Assembly: GCF_016429015.1 (NCBI RefSeq) | Contig: NZ_JAELTU010000011.1 | Span: 1 to 64,000 of the forward strand | DNA from: Rhizobium sp. ASV20 | GTDB lineage: Bacteria > Pseudomonadota > Alphaproteobacteria > Rhizobiales > Rhizobiaceae | Direction of reading: 5' to 3' | DNA: 64,000 bases | Part shown: positions 45,292-55,292 of the stretch, piece by piece | Layout: each line of letters opens with the position of its first letter | How positions within the stretch are numbered: the first letter of the stretch is position 1 | Program-made: the position numbers and the translations under genes | The notes under the pieces: model-generated | Database searches by the model: none | Told to the model about the DNA's origin: nothing | The model's input: the letters and a program-made list of their open reading frames with translations, nothing else

Positions 45292-45825
45292 ATGAAGCGC
45301 GTGTATGGCAGCCGGTCGTACTTTCGGGGAGAAGATAGCTTTGGCACAAGCAAAATCATGCCTTATGACAGCCATCGGCCCGATCAATTCGCTGTCGAGA
45401 AGGAGCGTGTCGCTCAGAGTTTCGGCCCAGAGCTTGCAGACATTTATCATGTTGGAAGCACGGCTGTGCCCGGCCTTGCAGCGAAACCTGAAATCGATCT
45501 CCTGATTGAAATAGCAGAACATCGAGAGCAAGAGACGCGCGACGCTTGCATGCGGATGTTGGGATACGTCAGGGAACAGACCTGTTCCGAGTGCATCATT
45601 TCTATCGCCGCGATGTTGATGGAGTAAGAAGCCGCAAGGTGCATGTCTGCATTAGTGGCCACTGGCAAATCGACCGGTTGCTGCGTTTCGCGATCTCTTA
45701 CGAAATGCTCCTGTCGTTCGACAGCAATATGAGGATTTGAAGTTTCGGTTGGAGGCTGACAACCAGAAGGGAATTGGCGAATACCTTGCCTAGAAAGCCC
45801 CGTTTATTGATGCCCTCATGGGACC
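45292..45825 (+). pseudogene. GrpB family protein, frameshifted
   Basis: The GrpB/UPF0157 nucleotidyltransferase-like domain starts at IMPYDSHRPDQF with DIYHVGSTAVPGLAAKPEID. The frame shifts near 45560: the next frame carries TDLFRVHHFYRRDVDGVRSR and KVHVCISGHWQIDRLLRF, and after another shift near 45690 the third reads RNAPVVRQQYEDLKFRLEAD and IGEYLARKAPFIDALM. The family's C-terminal helices are thus present but out of frame. Confidence 0.7.
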
Positions 45826-46112
45826 GAAACCCAACCTCCTGCGGAGACGCCCCTCTGCGAGGATCCTGTTGATTGACCAGTTCGGATGCGTTCTCCTTTT
45901 CAAATTCGTCCACTCTTCGGGTGTGTTAACCGGTCGTGTTTATTGGGCCACACCCGGCGGGGCCGTGGACGAGGGAGAAACGTTCGAGGCTGCTGCAGTA
46001 AGGGAATTACAGGAAGAAACCGGAATATTGCGGCAGGAAACCGGGGGAGAAGTGGGGCGTCGCTCCTTTGAGCCTCAGCTGGCTGACGGGGAACGGGTAT
46101 GGGCAGATGGCT
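45818..46112 (+). pseudogene. Nudix hydrolase, truncated by an IS110 insertion
   Basis: 98 codons of a Nudix domain from the ATG at 45818: SARILLIDQFGCVLLFKF, YWATPGGAVDEGETFEAAAV and RELQEETGI (Nudix box complete). Homology stops at GERVWADG and IS110 sequence follows. The remainder of the gene was not found on the other side. The start overlaps the last part of the GrpB homology. Confidence 0.7.
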
Positions 46113-46600
46113 GCGGTCGGCCCAAACTCAGCTGCATGGCCACGAATCGTATTGGAAATCTGCGTCTGCGCCGAGACAGCACGCTCACGCAGGCCCACCA
46201 ACATCAGCGCAGCTTGCTGATCCACACTCTGTACCGGGACGAACCGCATCGTCGGGCGGCTCGTCGCCTCGCATAGCGCTTCGGCATCGGCCGCATCATT
46301 CTTGCCGCGCTTGAGGTAGGGCTTCGCCAATTGTGGCGCGATCAGCTTTACCCCATGTCCGAACCCTGTCAGCAACCGCGCCCAGTGATGCGAAGCGGCA
46401 CAGGCTTCAATTCCAATCACGGTCGGCAGGCATGGCGCAAAGAAATCCACCATCTTCTTGCGTAGGATCGGTTGCTCGGCGGCGTTCACACCATGCAATT
46501 GAAAGACGTGCTTTGACGTATCCATGCCAATACGGATAATCTGCTCCACGGACGGCTCCTTCGTTTGAGATCCTTAACAGCTCACTCTGGCACATTTGGA
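46113..46600 (-). mobile_element. IS110-family fragment
   Basis: From the ATG at 46549 the minus strand encodes the N-terminal 143 residues of an IS110 transposase: RIGMDTSKHVFQLHGV (first DEDD Asp), GIEACAASHHWARLL and RGKNDAADAEALCEA. Homology ends at GHAAEFG (46121), where the Nudix fragment begins; the C-terminal half is missing. Upstream to about 46600 lies its 5' flank. Confidence 0.75.
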
Positions 46601-46629
46601 TGCCGTTCGGGGCCGTCCACCCCAACACT

Positions 46630-46861
46630 TGTCGGCAAAATTGCCTCGTGAGCGCCGTCGGAGCTGATCGGCGAATTTGAGGCAGAACTTCACGGCCCAT
46701 TCCGAGACCGTCTGAAACGAGACCTCGATGCCGCGCGCGGCAAACAGATCTTCGATGTCGCGAAAGCTGAGCGCAAACCGGTAATAGAGCCAAACCGCAT
46801 GGGCGATGATCTCGACGGGGAAACGGTGGCGTCTGAAGTGAGCAGGAGAGATTTCGGTCAT
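46630..46861 (-). pseudogene. IS6-family transposase N-terminal remnant
   Basis: From the ATG at 46861: RRHRFPVEIIAHAVWLYYRF, then LSFRDIEDLFAARGIEVSFQ and EWAVKFCLKFADQLRRRSRG. Homology stops before the first catalytic Asp (WHLDE is replaced by CWGGRP), so the IS110 piece appears to have landed in it. It is a different IS6 member from the one at 44338. Confidence 0.7.
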
Positions 46862-47075
46862 TGCCACCAAATACCAACCCGTTCCCGACAGACCCGTTAA
46901 CCCGACGATACCCTCCGCGTACTTCATGGCGCGCAGGAATGCGCCAGACACTGTTCTAACCAGCTAGGCTTCGAACTTCGTGTCTGGGATCAACGGGTCG
47001 CCAGTTCGATTCCGTTCAAGGCGTCCATCTCGAACCTCATCCAATTCATTTCTCAGGGATGGGTTTAAGTAAGCC

Positions 47076-47204
47076 GTGTTCGCGCGCCACATAATTTGCC
47101 CCACTTACCACGAGTGGTACGCGGGGCACAAAGGGCAATTGCTCGATCTCCACGCGGTTCCGGCAGAATTGTTGGCGACCGAACTGGAAGACGATGAGGA
47201 GTAA
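47076..47204 (+). other. C-terminal orphan reading frame
   Basis: 42 codons from a GTG, ending HEWYAGHKGQLLDLHAVPAE then LLATELEDDEE. The acidic end looks like the tail of a larger protein whose front has been lost. No family recognised. Confidence 0.3.
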
Positions 47205-47423
47205 GGCAGCCTATGTTGCCTGCATTTGATCCGGTCGCTGCCGAGAATACCCGATATCATTCGCTCTGTGACGTCACAGAGCCTCTGGTGTAATCATGCC
47301 AACTAAATCGCCGACCGCAACGATCTCTAGGTCCGGCTGCTAAGGATGAGAGGCGACTGCTCGTCGCCTCTGGTGCTGCGTCGGTCGAAACAAGATCGCG
47401 TGAGCAGCATTCGGGTCTCTTGA

Positions 47424-48715
<1,292 letters not shown>

Positions 48716-49372
48716 CTACCGTTTTGTGGCTGTAACGACCAACCCTCGGATACCGAGCGGTAGATCGACGGCATCAACGACTATGTCAGTTTCTCCAAAG
48801 CCAGCGCCGACCAGCAGATCAACGACGTCGTCGCATCCAAACAACCGATGTGTTTCACCCTCGCAAAACGGCCACTTCTCCATGGTGGCCTTGTCCGTCG
48901 CATATATTGCAATGCGGCCACCGGGCTTTAAGACGCGATGACATTCTGCGATGTCGTCCCCAGAATTATCGAAGAAATATATGACATTGACGAGCAGAAT
49001 ACGGTCGAAGACAGCGGCATCGAAAGGCAAAGGAGAAAATCGGCCCGCCTGCAGCTGAAGGTGTCCACTTGAGATGAGCGCCTTGCTTCTTCGCCGAGCC
49101 ATTGCCACCATGGCCTCGGAATGGTCGATGGCCACGATCTTGCCACGGAATGCGAGGCGACAGAGGGTCGCGAGGCTGCGACCGGCGCCAAAGCCGAGTT
49201 CCAGAACGTGATCTGTTTCGCCCACGCTCAGCGCCTCGATTACCATCCCATAAGGCTTCCAATTGACGACGGCCATGAGGCGGCCGATCATCGTGCCGAA
49301 GGAGCCTTCCGGACGCCGCAGTTGGCGTCCGGCGGCGGTCCAGATCCTGTGGGCGCCAGCCTCGATGCTCAT
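48716..49372 (-). CDS. Class I SAM-dependent methyltransferase
   Basis: 218 residues from the ATG at 49372, which overlaps the upstream TPR gene stop (ATGA). Motif I VLELGFGAGRSLATL, then VAIDHSEAMVAMARRRSKAL, the acidic motif FDRILLVNVIYFF, and HRVLKPGGRIAIYATD (post-I). A longer in-frame start is ignored because coupling fits this one. It resembles UbiE/Coq5-like small-molecule methyltransferases. As the last gene of the operon it would methylate the pathway product (inference). Confidence 0.83.
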   Translation of the reverse strand: MSIEAGAHRIWTAAGRQLRRPEGSFGTMIGRLMAVVNWKPYGMVIEALSVGETDHVLELGFGAGRSLATLCRLAFRGKIVAIDHSEAMVAMARRRSKALISSGHLQLQAGRFSPLPFDAAVFDRILLVNVIYFFDNSGDDIAECHRVLKPGGRIAIYATDKATMEKWPFCEGETHRLFGCDDVVDLLVGAGFGETDIVVDAVDLPLGIRGLVVTATKR

Positions 49373-50031
49373 GCCTTGGCTTTGATCTTGCCGATCAGTT
49401 GCTCGATAACGAGCCGGCGGTTGTGATCCCAAAGTGGCCGGTCGGGGTTTGGCGGGATCTTCAGGGCCTGTTGGAGAACAGCTTGAGCCTGGGGGTACTC
49501 CTCCTGCTCGTAGAGGAAGTCACCATAGAAATATTCGGCGTCCAAGCTCTCAGGCGCCGTTTGGACTGCCTCCTCTAGGAGCGCCCGTGCTTTCTTGGTG
49601 TCGCCAAAACCGAGCGGGAACCCCGGCACGCGATAGTAGAGAACGGCAAGACTTGTCGGTGCACCGGCATCAAGCGCCTTGGGATTGAGTTCGTAGGCTT
49701 TCTGGAGAATATCGCGCGCCCGCTTGGCAAGGGTAAGGGCAGAAAAGGTGCTGGCCATCGAAGCGCGTTCGCTTGTTATGATGCCGTCCCAGATCAAGGC
49801 TTCGGCGTGGTCGGGATATTTCGAGGCCAGTTGATCGGCATCCTGGCCGAGCTGGTTCATCAGCGTCGTCTGTTTGTCGCCTGGTCTTACAGTAAATTTG
49901 AGCGTCTCCCACTGACTGCGGACCTTAACAATATCCGCGTTCATGTTGGATATTTCGTCCGCCCGCAGGGCTGGAACCAAGGTCGTGAGAAACAAAGCCC
50001 CCACCACTAAAACTGTCTTAATGCTGGACAT
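49369..50031 (-). CDS. Exported TPR-repeat protein
   Basis: 220 residues. Signal peptide 1-24 (LVPALRA), then TPR-like helices: AKRARDILQKAYELNPKALD, DTKKARALLEEAVQTAPESL and EYFYGDFLYEQEEYPQAQAV. It should be periplasmic or lipid-side scaffold. Its start overlaps the end of the SDR gene by 14 bases. In a metabolic operon it may handle export; this is inference. Confidence 0.75.
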   Translation of the reverse strand: MSSIKTVLVVGALFLTTLVPALRADEISNMNADIVKVRSQWETLKFTVRPGDKQTTLMNQLGQDADQLASKYPDHAEALIWDGIITSERASMASTFSALTLAKRARDILQKAYELNPKALDAGAPTSLAVLYYRVPGFPLGFGDTKKARALLEEAVQTAPESLDAEYFYGDFLYEQEEYPQAQAVLQQALKIPPNPDRPLWDHNRRLVIEQLIGKIKAKA

Positions 50032-50836
50032 GGACTGCTTCCTTTTCTGTTTGCATTTGTTGTCGTCTGGACGGTTGGCTTGGCCGTCCCCCGACTGCGC
50101 GATCGATCAAACCCGGTGCAATCGACTGGACCATCATGAACAGTCGTTCGGATGCTGATGGGTAGACATAGTCTTTGGCGAGATGAACCGCGTCCCAGAT
50201 TTGGGCGGCGACGCGGTCCGGCGCATCGAGTTTGGAGTTCGTCGTTGCTTCTGCAACTGAAGCCGCTCCATCAGTTTCAGTGGCTCGCGGCGCCGCATAG
50301 GTTACGGCAATTCCGATCGCTCGAAGCTCCCGTCGCAAAGCCATCGAGAAGCCCTTGATGGCGGCCTTCGAAGCTGAATATGCGACGAAACGAGGGAATG
50401 GTATTTCCCCGAACATCGATCCGATGTTCACGATGCGCGGCAAGCTTCCCGCTTCCAGAAGCGGAAGGAGCTGCCGAGTAAGGAGCATCGGTGCGACGAT
50501 ATTTGTCGCAACGATGTCCTCGATTTGACGCGGAGTGGTGACTTCAAGCGTGCCGGCTACGATCAGCCCCGCATTGTTGACCAGGATGTCGAGGCTATTC
50601 CACTCTTTGGCAAGTAGGTCGCAGATACGGGTTCGATCCTCATCAACCGTGACATCTGCCGACAGCTGGAGATGATGACGCTCGCCGTGGAGAAGACGGG
50701 CTGTCTCCTCAAGCCTGTCTTTTCGGCGACCGCAGAGGCAGACATGAGCTCCGCGACGAGATACGTCTATCGCCAAGGCGCGGCCGATGCCTGACCCCGC
50801 CCCGGTGATAAGAACGCGTTTGCCATTAAGCGGCAT
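50018..50836 (-). CDS. Short-chain dehydrogenase/reductase
   Basis: 272 residues from the ATG at 50836, overlapping the upstream stop by 11 bases. NAD(P) binding GAGSGIGRALA, then the NNAG motif in DILVNNAGLIVAG, catalytic Ser in IVNIGSM, and YSASKAAI (Tyr-x3-Lys). It probably reduces or oxidises an acyl-derived keto or alcohol group. A C-terminal extension rich in Gln/Arg is unusual. Confidence 0.85.
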   Translation of the reverse strand: MPLNGKRVLITGAGSGIGRALAIDVSRRGAHVCLCGRRKDRLEETARLLHGERHHLQLSADVTVDEDRTRICDLLAKEWNSLDILVNNAGLIVAGTLEVTTPRQIEDIVATNIVAPMLLTRQLLPLLEAGSLPRIVNIGSMFGEIPFPRFVAYSASKAAIKGFSMALRRELRAIGIAVTYAAPRATETDGAASVAEATTNSKLDAPDRVAAQIWDAVHLAKDYVYPSASERLFMMVQSIAPGLIDRAVGGRPSQPSRRQQMQTEKEAVHVQH

Positions 50837-51494
50837 GTCGTAGTTCCTGCAATTCACCGAGCTCATGAAAGATCGCTCCATACAGGCGATAGAACATCTT
50901 GGATTGCGCAATGATCAAATCCTGAATCGCGCGATCCTCGAAGCCGTTGATCATGGTCTTGAAGAAGGCGACATGCTCTTGGTCCAGGGCGCCATGCGAG
51001 CGCAGGTAAGAAAAACCGGCGTCATCGGCTATTCCGAATCTAACCTTCAAGGAATCAGCGAGTTGATCGGCAAGTAGAACCGACATTCCTTCCAATACGT
51101 GCACGCTGCCGAGCATTGCGTAAGGGCTGATATGCTCGATCGCGTAGTAGGCATAGGCGACCATGATCTTGCAGGAGGCAGCAGCTTCACCATTTGCCAC
51201 TGCTGACGCATCGCCCCCGAGTGCACGGATATCGTCGAGGATCCATTTCTCATGGCCGCGCTCTTCTTCCATATATTCGACAAGCGCGTCCTGATAATGC
51301 TCGTCCTGTGTGCGGGATGCAGCCAGAGCAAGGAGCGGGAAGGTGTGCTTCACATGATGATAAGCCTGACTGAGGAAGGCAAGGTAGGTCTCCTTTTGTG
51401 CCCCGTGCTTAACGCTGTGCGCAACCAGCGGGATGTGAAGGAATGCGTCCCTTTCAGCGGCGGTTTCTGCAATGAGCCTGTCATAGAAGTTCAT
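50826..51494 (-). CDS. Haem-oxygenase-like diiron protein (TenA/PqqC fold)
   Basis: 222 residues, helical. Likely metal ligands: Glu73 or a nearby Glu and His81 (EYMEEERGHEKW), Glu135 (VHVLEGMSV), and the signature H-x3-D-x2-H at His167, Asp171 and His174 (SHGALDQEHVAFF). This third-helix pattern marks the haem-oxygenase-like diiron oxidases, which include fatty acid decarboxylases, N-oxygenases and the chlamydial CADD protein. The substrate here is unknown; an acyl or amine intermediate activated by the neighbouring ligase is likely. Confidence 0.78.
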   Translation of the reverse strand: MNFYDRLIAETAAERDAFLHIPLVAHSVKHGAQKETYLAFLSQAYHHVKHTFPLLALAASRTQDEHYQDALVEYMEEERGHEKWILDDIRALGGDASAVANGEAAASCKIMVAYAYYAIEHISPYAMLGSVHVLEGMSVLLADQLADSLKVRFGIADDAGFSYLRSHGALDQEHVAFFKTMINGFEDRAIQDLIIAQSKMFYRLYGAIFHELGELQELRHAA

Positions 51495-51515
51495 AGGATG
51501 GTCCTTTTCTCGAGG

Positions 51516-52979
51516 TTACTGAGCTGCGATTTGAGAATGTGAGGAGGCCACGTAGTCGTTGATCCGGCAACGGATCGCCCTGCCATTGGTGGTCACCAGC
51601 ATGGCCTTGAGTGCGTCGCGCATGGAAATCGTCTGATACGATTGCGGAACTGCATAAGAAGGAAGGTCTGCACATAAATGTGCGATCAGCGAATGAGCAT
51701 CCTTGGTCGAGGCGGTGGCGAACCAGTTTTCACCAAAAGCGGTGGGGATAAAAACCGCATGCAGTGCGAGTTGACCCGATCCCGTGACCACGGCAAGCGC
51801 AACCCGAGGATCGGTCATCAGCGCGGTTTCGACCCATTCAGGGCTTATGTTTCTGCCGAAGCCTGTGATAATCAGATTGTCCTTGCGCCCATGCACGATC
51901 AAGAAGCCATCGTCATCGATGGCTCCGAGATCCCCTGTGTGCCATGGCTTCTGTGCGGATGTGCCGCCGAGATAGCCGGCCATGATCGTATGGCCATCCA
52001 CGATGACCTCTCCGTTTTCGACCGCGACCGTGACGCCCGGAAGCGGCTTGCCAGACGTGCCCGATTTACGATCCCGAGGACGATTCAAGGTCACGACGGA
52101 GCAGCATTCCGACAGCCCGTACCCTTCGAAAACGGGCACACCCATGGCATCGGCCAAATGCAGCACCGCGGAGGAGACCGACGCACCTCCGACGGCCACG
52201 AACCGGAGTTCGGACGGCGGTGTCGTTCCTGCTGCCTTCATCTCGTATAGCCAAGCCTTCAAAAGCTGCGGAACCAACACGGTCGCAGTTGGCCTGTGAT
52301 TGCCGATGGCATTTGTCAGTCCGCTTACCTTGCCGGCAGCCACCTGTTCAGCGATCTGAGCTTCGAAATGGGCCTCTGCACCGCAGAAGATGGGCAAGAA
52401 GACCGCGCAAATCGTTTCGAGCAGCATGGGAAGCGGCAACAGCGAGAGATAGCGATCTTTTCCGCTGGCCTCGCTGGCCATGGCGAGACTGCGCACAACC
52501 GCTTCGATCTGACTTGACGTATGTCGTACGCCCTTCGGTAAGCCGCTGCTCCCAGAAGTGTATATAACGGTCTCGAAATTTTCTGCGGGCTCCGCCCAAA
52601 TTCTCGGCGTGATGTCCAGTTCCAAGACAGTCCGCGGAGGCCCCAGGCGAGCAGCCCGTTCGGCCGTAGCCGTCACTACGAGGATTCGTTTGATCCCGGC
52701 ATCATCTATGATCTTCGATAGCTGATCGTCGCTGAAGAAGGTCGGCAGCGGGACAAGTGTTTTGCCTTCGGCCGCAACCGCCAGCAGGGCGACGACATAT
52801 TCGCAGCCATTCGGCACGAGCAGACCGAAAGTATCTTCTTGGGTAGATAATGTCTTCCGGCAATTGGCGACCGCATCTTGCAGGACGGCCCAGGCAAGCG
52901 AGGTGTGCTCATCGCTGATTGCCGCTCGAGACGGTTGCTGCGTCACGTTTCGTTCAATGCTTTCAAAGAGGAAACGCAT
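51516..52979 (-). CDS. AMP-dependent acyl/aryl ligase (ANL superfamily)
   Basis: 487 residues. P-loop IYTSGSSGLPKGVRHTSSQ (139-157), VFEGYGLSECCSVV, and KPWHTGDLGAIDDDGFLIVH with GRKDNLIITGFGRNISPEWV. The final A10 motif reads TTNGRAIRCRIND: the adenylation Lys expected in NGK-x-x-R is Arg467, so activity may be altered. It would adenylate a carboxylate for transfer to CoA or another acceptor. It overlaps the upstream gene by 17 bases. Confidence 0.82.
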   Translation of the reverse strand: MRFLFESIERNVTQQPSRAAISDEHTSLAWAVLQDAVANCRKTLSTQEDTFGLLVPNGCEYVVALLAVAAEGKTLVPLPTFFSDDQLSKIIDDAGIKRILVVTATAERAARLGPPRTVLELDITPRIWAEPAENFETVIYTSGSSGLPKGVRHTSSQIEAVVRSLAMASEASGKDRYLSLLPLPMLLETICAVFLPIFCGAEAHFEAQIAEQVAAGKVSGLTNAIGNHRPTATVLVPQLLKAWLYEMKAAGTTPPSELRFVAVGGASVSSAVLHLADAMGVPVFEGYGLSECCSVVTLNRPRDRKSGTSGKPLPGVTVAVENGEVIVDGHTIMAGYLGGTSAQKPWHTGDLGAIDDDGFLIVHGRKDNLIITGFGRNISPEWVETALMTDPRVALAVVTGSGQLALHAVFIPTAFGENWFATASTKDAHSLIAHLCADLPSYAVPQSYQTISMRDALKAMLVTTNGRAIRCRINDYVASSHSQIAAQ

Positions 52980-53544
52980 GGCAGGGCTCTCCGGTTAAAT
53001 GAGTGTTCATCGAATGGGCGGGGTTGCGAAATGCGAAGACACAGGGATCGTGATCGTAGTAGGTGCCCCAGTCGGCGCTTCGAGGCACTCTGCTGCGCTC
53101 TGCACGCGCTAGGTACGTCAAATTGATCCCAAGATGGGAAAGCATCAGCGACATTCGGGCGGTCAGCGTGAAGAAGGACCAGCCGTAATCGTAGATTTGC
53201 CCGTAAAGGATGACGGCGCGAACGAACGCAATCGTATGGCGGGCATCCCGACTTGCGAGGGATGTTACTTCGAACAATTCGTCACGCTTGACCTCTAATC
53301 CACAAGCCGAAGAAATCATCTGTTCGATGGGTTCGTTGAGGTATTGTTCGGAAAAAAAGTCGTCGTTGACGAAGCGGAGGCCCGCAGCACAGATTGGTTG
53401 GCCCTCAGTATCGAATTTTGCGATCAGCGTTTCGGGAAAGATGGAGATTTGTGCGTCATAACGCGTCTTGAACAAGTCAGTAATAAGTGCCTCAGCGGCA
53501 TCACGTCTAAAGTCCTGTCGTGTCAGAATTGACGTGCCTAGCAT
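52963..53544 (-). CDS. Thermostable hemolysin family protein
   Basis: 193 residues from an internal ATG at 53544; upstream in-frame sequence to 53694 is probably not translated. The T_hemolysin pattern is clear: YDAQISIFPETLIAKF, CAAGLRFVNDDFFSEQYLNE, PIEQMISSACG, VTSLASRDARHTIAFVRAVI, and WGTYYDHDPCVFA at the end. The family resembles GNAT/LuxI-like acyltransferases in sequence character and may transfer acyl groups rather than lyse cells. It is the first gene of the six-gene operon. The start is uncertain since the ribosome site is weak. Confidence 0.72.
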   Translation of the reverse strand: MLGTSILTRQDFRRDAAEALITDLFKTRYDAQISIFPETLIAKFDTEGQPICAAGLRFVNDDFFSEQYLNEPIEQMISSACGLEVKRDELFEVTSLASRDARHTIAFVRAVILYGQIYDYGWSFFTLTARMSLMLSHLGINLTYLARAERSRVPRSADWGTYYDHDPCVFAFRNPAHSMNTHLTGEPCHAFPL

Positions 53545-54260
53545 TGATGTTCGCGCCCTGTTGAATACCGGGCGAACCTGACGGCTGTATATTACCGCAG
53601 ACTTACAGAAGACGGGCGGCAGCGTGATCTTAAAATGGCAAGAACGGCGGAATAAAGAAATATCGCCCCGGGTCTTACTAGACCGTGGCGGCATCTATAC
53701 TGATGCTACGAATTGCTACTGCTCGCATTTACCAATGCTGTAAATTGTGAGCTGGCCAATGATCGTCGGTCAGTGCTGAAGAGCAGACAAGTCCTGGGTT
53801 TGTGCGGACAAACGATGTGATCACCTGTGCCTGGGCGCTTGCCTTCGCTGTCATGGTCGCGGTAGAGCTGGCCCTGCTATAAACGGCGAACATTCCTCAT
53901 CGCCTCGGCATTTTGGTGATCGTAGCCGTACCCGTCGGCGCGGCGAGATTCACGGGCTGGTATCCTGATTATGTAAGGCGGAAAGCCGTTTAGGCTCCTC
54001 GATTCAGATAACCTGGCCGATCCGGAGTTCTCGACATTGCCTGGGACAATGACGAAGTTTTTCGCAATTCTCAACGTGTTCAGAACGGCGGTCTTGAAGG
54101 GATTGGAACCGCCGGCCAGTTAACTCAATCGTCTGAGATAACAAGGAATTATGGAACAGAAGCGATCAGCGCAAACGGCCATCGATCTGTTTTCAGAGAA
54201 TTTCAGATTCAAGAGCGTCAGCACAAAAAATCTGAAATCGCAACGTCCACCTGAATCAGC
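53545..54260. other. Long intergenic region upstream of the six-gene operon
   Basis: About 715 bases. It should carry the operon promoter. Around 53815-53990 the plus strand reads like two hydrophobic pieces (CAWALAFAVMVAVELALL and ILVIVAVPVGAARFTGWYPD) separated by a stop, possibly the remnant of a membrane protein. No intact gene. Confidence 0.35.
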
Positions 54261-55292
54261 TCAGTCGAGCTCGTAGACTGCGGCATTGTCCTGGATCTCG
54301 CGTAGGCCTTTGTAGGATGCATGGCGCAGATTACCGTCGTCGGTCCAGCCGCGGAATTCGATTTCGGCGATCAGCGCCGGCTGCGCGAAGACGTAGTTCT
54401 TTCCCTTCAGTGGCACGACCGGTGTTCTGATCCTCAGCGTGTCTAGCGTCTTCTTCAGATAGGCTGCGTCCTTTTCCTTGAAGCCCGTGCCAACGGCGCC
54501 AACATAGACCCAGTCGTCGCCACGGCGGGCGGCGAGCAACAGGCTACCGATTGCGCCGCGGGCAACGGCCGAGTGCTCGTAGCCGACGATCATGAAGCTC
54601 TCGCTCTGAATGCATTTGATCTTCAGCCAGTCGCCGGTCCGGCCGGAGCGGTAGGCGCTATCGCGATGTTTGGCGATGATGCCTTCCATGCCGATCGAGC
54701 AGGCGTTGGCCAATAACTCAGCGCCGTCTCCCTGTATCTCCTCAGACAGCCGGATCGCGCCGACGGTGTCCCCCAGCAGGTCTGCCAAAAGATGACGGCG
54801 AACCGATAGTTCGGTCCGGGTCAGATCGTGGCCGTCAAAATAGAGAAGATCGAACGCGAAGAGAATGGATTCAGTCGAGGCGCGCTTGCCCCCTCTTCCG
54901 CCGAGCGAGCGCTGCAGCGCCCCAAAGTCCGAGCGGCCTTCCTCATTCAGGACCACCGCCTCGCCATCAAGTATCGCTGTCGAGACGCCAAGCTCTTTCG
55001 CAGATGCCGCGATGGCCGGGAAGCGATGCGTCCAGTCGTGGCCGCCACGGGTGATGATCCGCACGTGCCTCGGCTCAACGTGGATCGCCAGGCGATAACC
55101 GTCCCATTTCATCTCATAGAACCAGTCAAGCCCGCTCGGCGGCGTAGCCTTAAGGAGCGCCAGGCACGGCTCGACCCGGTCAGGCATTGGATCGAGCGCA
55201 AGGTTCGGCTGGGTGGGGTCGTGCTTTCGGCGCGGCTTCGATTTGGCGAAATGACTATCGACCTGTAGGAGTGGTTTGGCGCGTCGCCTCAT
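54261..55292 (-). CDS. ligD: ATP-dependent DNA ligase, LigD ligase domain type
   Basis: 343 residues: the adenylation and OB domains of LigD without the polymerase or phosphoesterase parts. Motif I EMKWDGYRLAI with nucleotidyl Lys62; motif III ESILFAFDLLYFDG; motif IV GMEGIIAKHRDSAYRSGRTG; motif V DWLKIKC. Joins breaks in bacterial end joining with Ku. The ATG overlaps the ku stop (ATGA). Stand-alone LigD ligases beside ku genes are common in rhizobia, which carry several copies. Confidence 0.87.
   Translation of the reverse strand: MRRRAKPLLQVDSHFAKSKPRRKHDPTQPNLALDPMPDRVEPCLALLKATPPSGLDWFYEMKWDGYRLAIHVEPRHVRIITRGGHDWTHRFPAIAASAKELGVSTAILDGEAVVLNEEGRSDFGALQRSLGGRGGKRASTESILFAFDLLYFDGHDLTRTELSVRRHLLADLLGDTVGAIRLSEEIQGDGAELLANACSIGMEGIIAKHRDSAYRSGRTGDWLKIKCIQSESFMIVGYEHSAVARGAIGSLLLAARRGDDWVYVGAVGTGFKEKDAAYLKKTLDTLRIRTPVVPLKGKNYVFAQPALIAEIEFRGWTDDGNLRHASYKGLREIQDNAAVYELD

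Noticed and set aside
46985..47022. tRNA-like 3' end (GTTCGATTCC followed by a CCA)
   Set aside because: The bases either side of the loop do not pair as a T-stem, and no matching acceptor, D or anticodon arms are present. I treat it as chance or a decayed attachment site.
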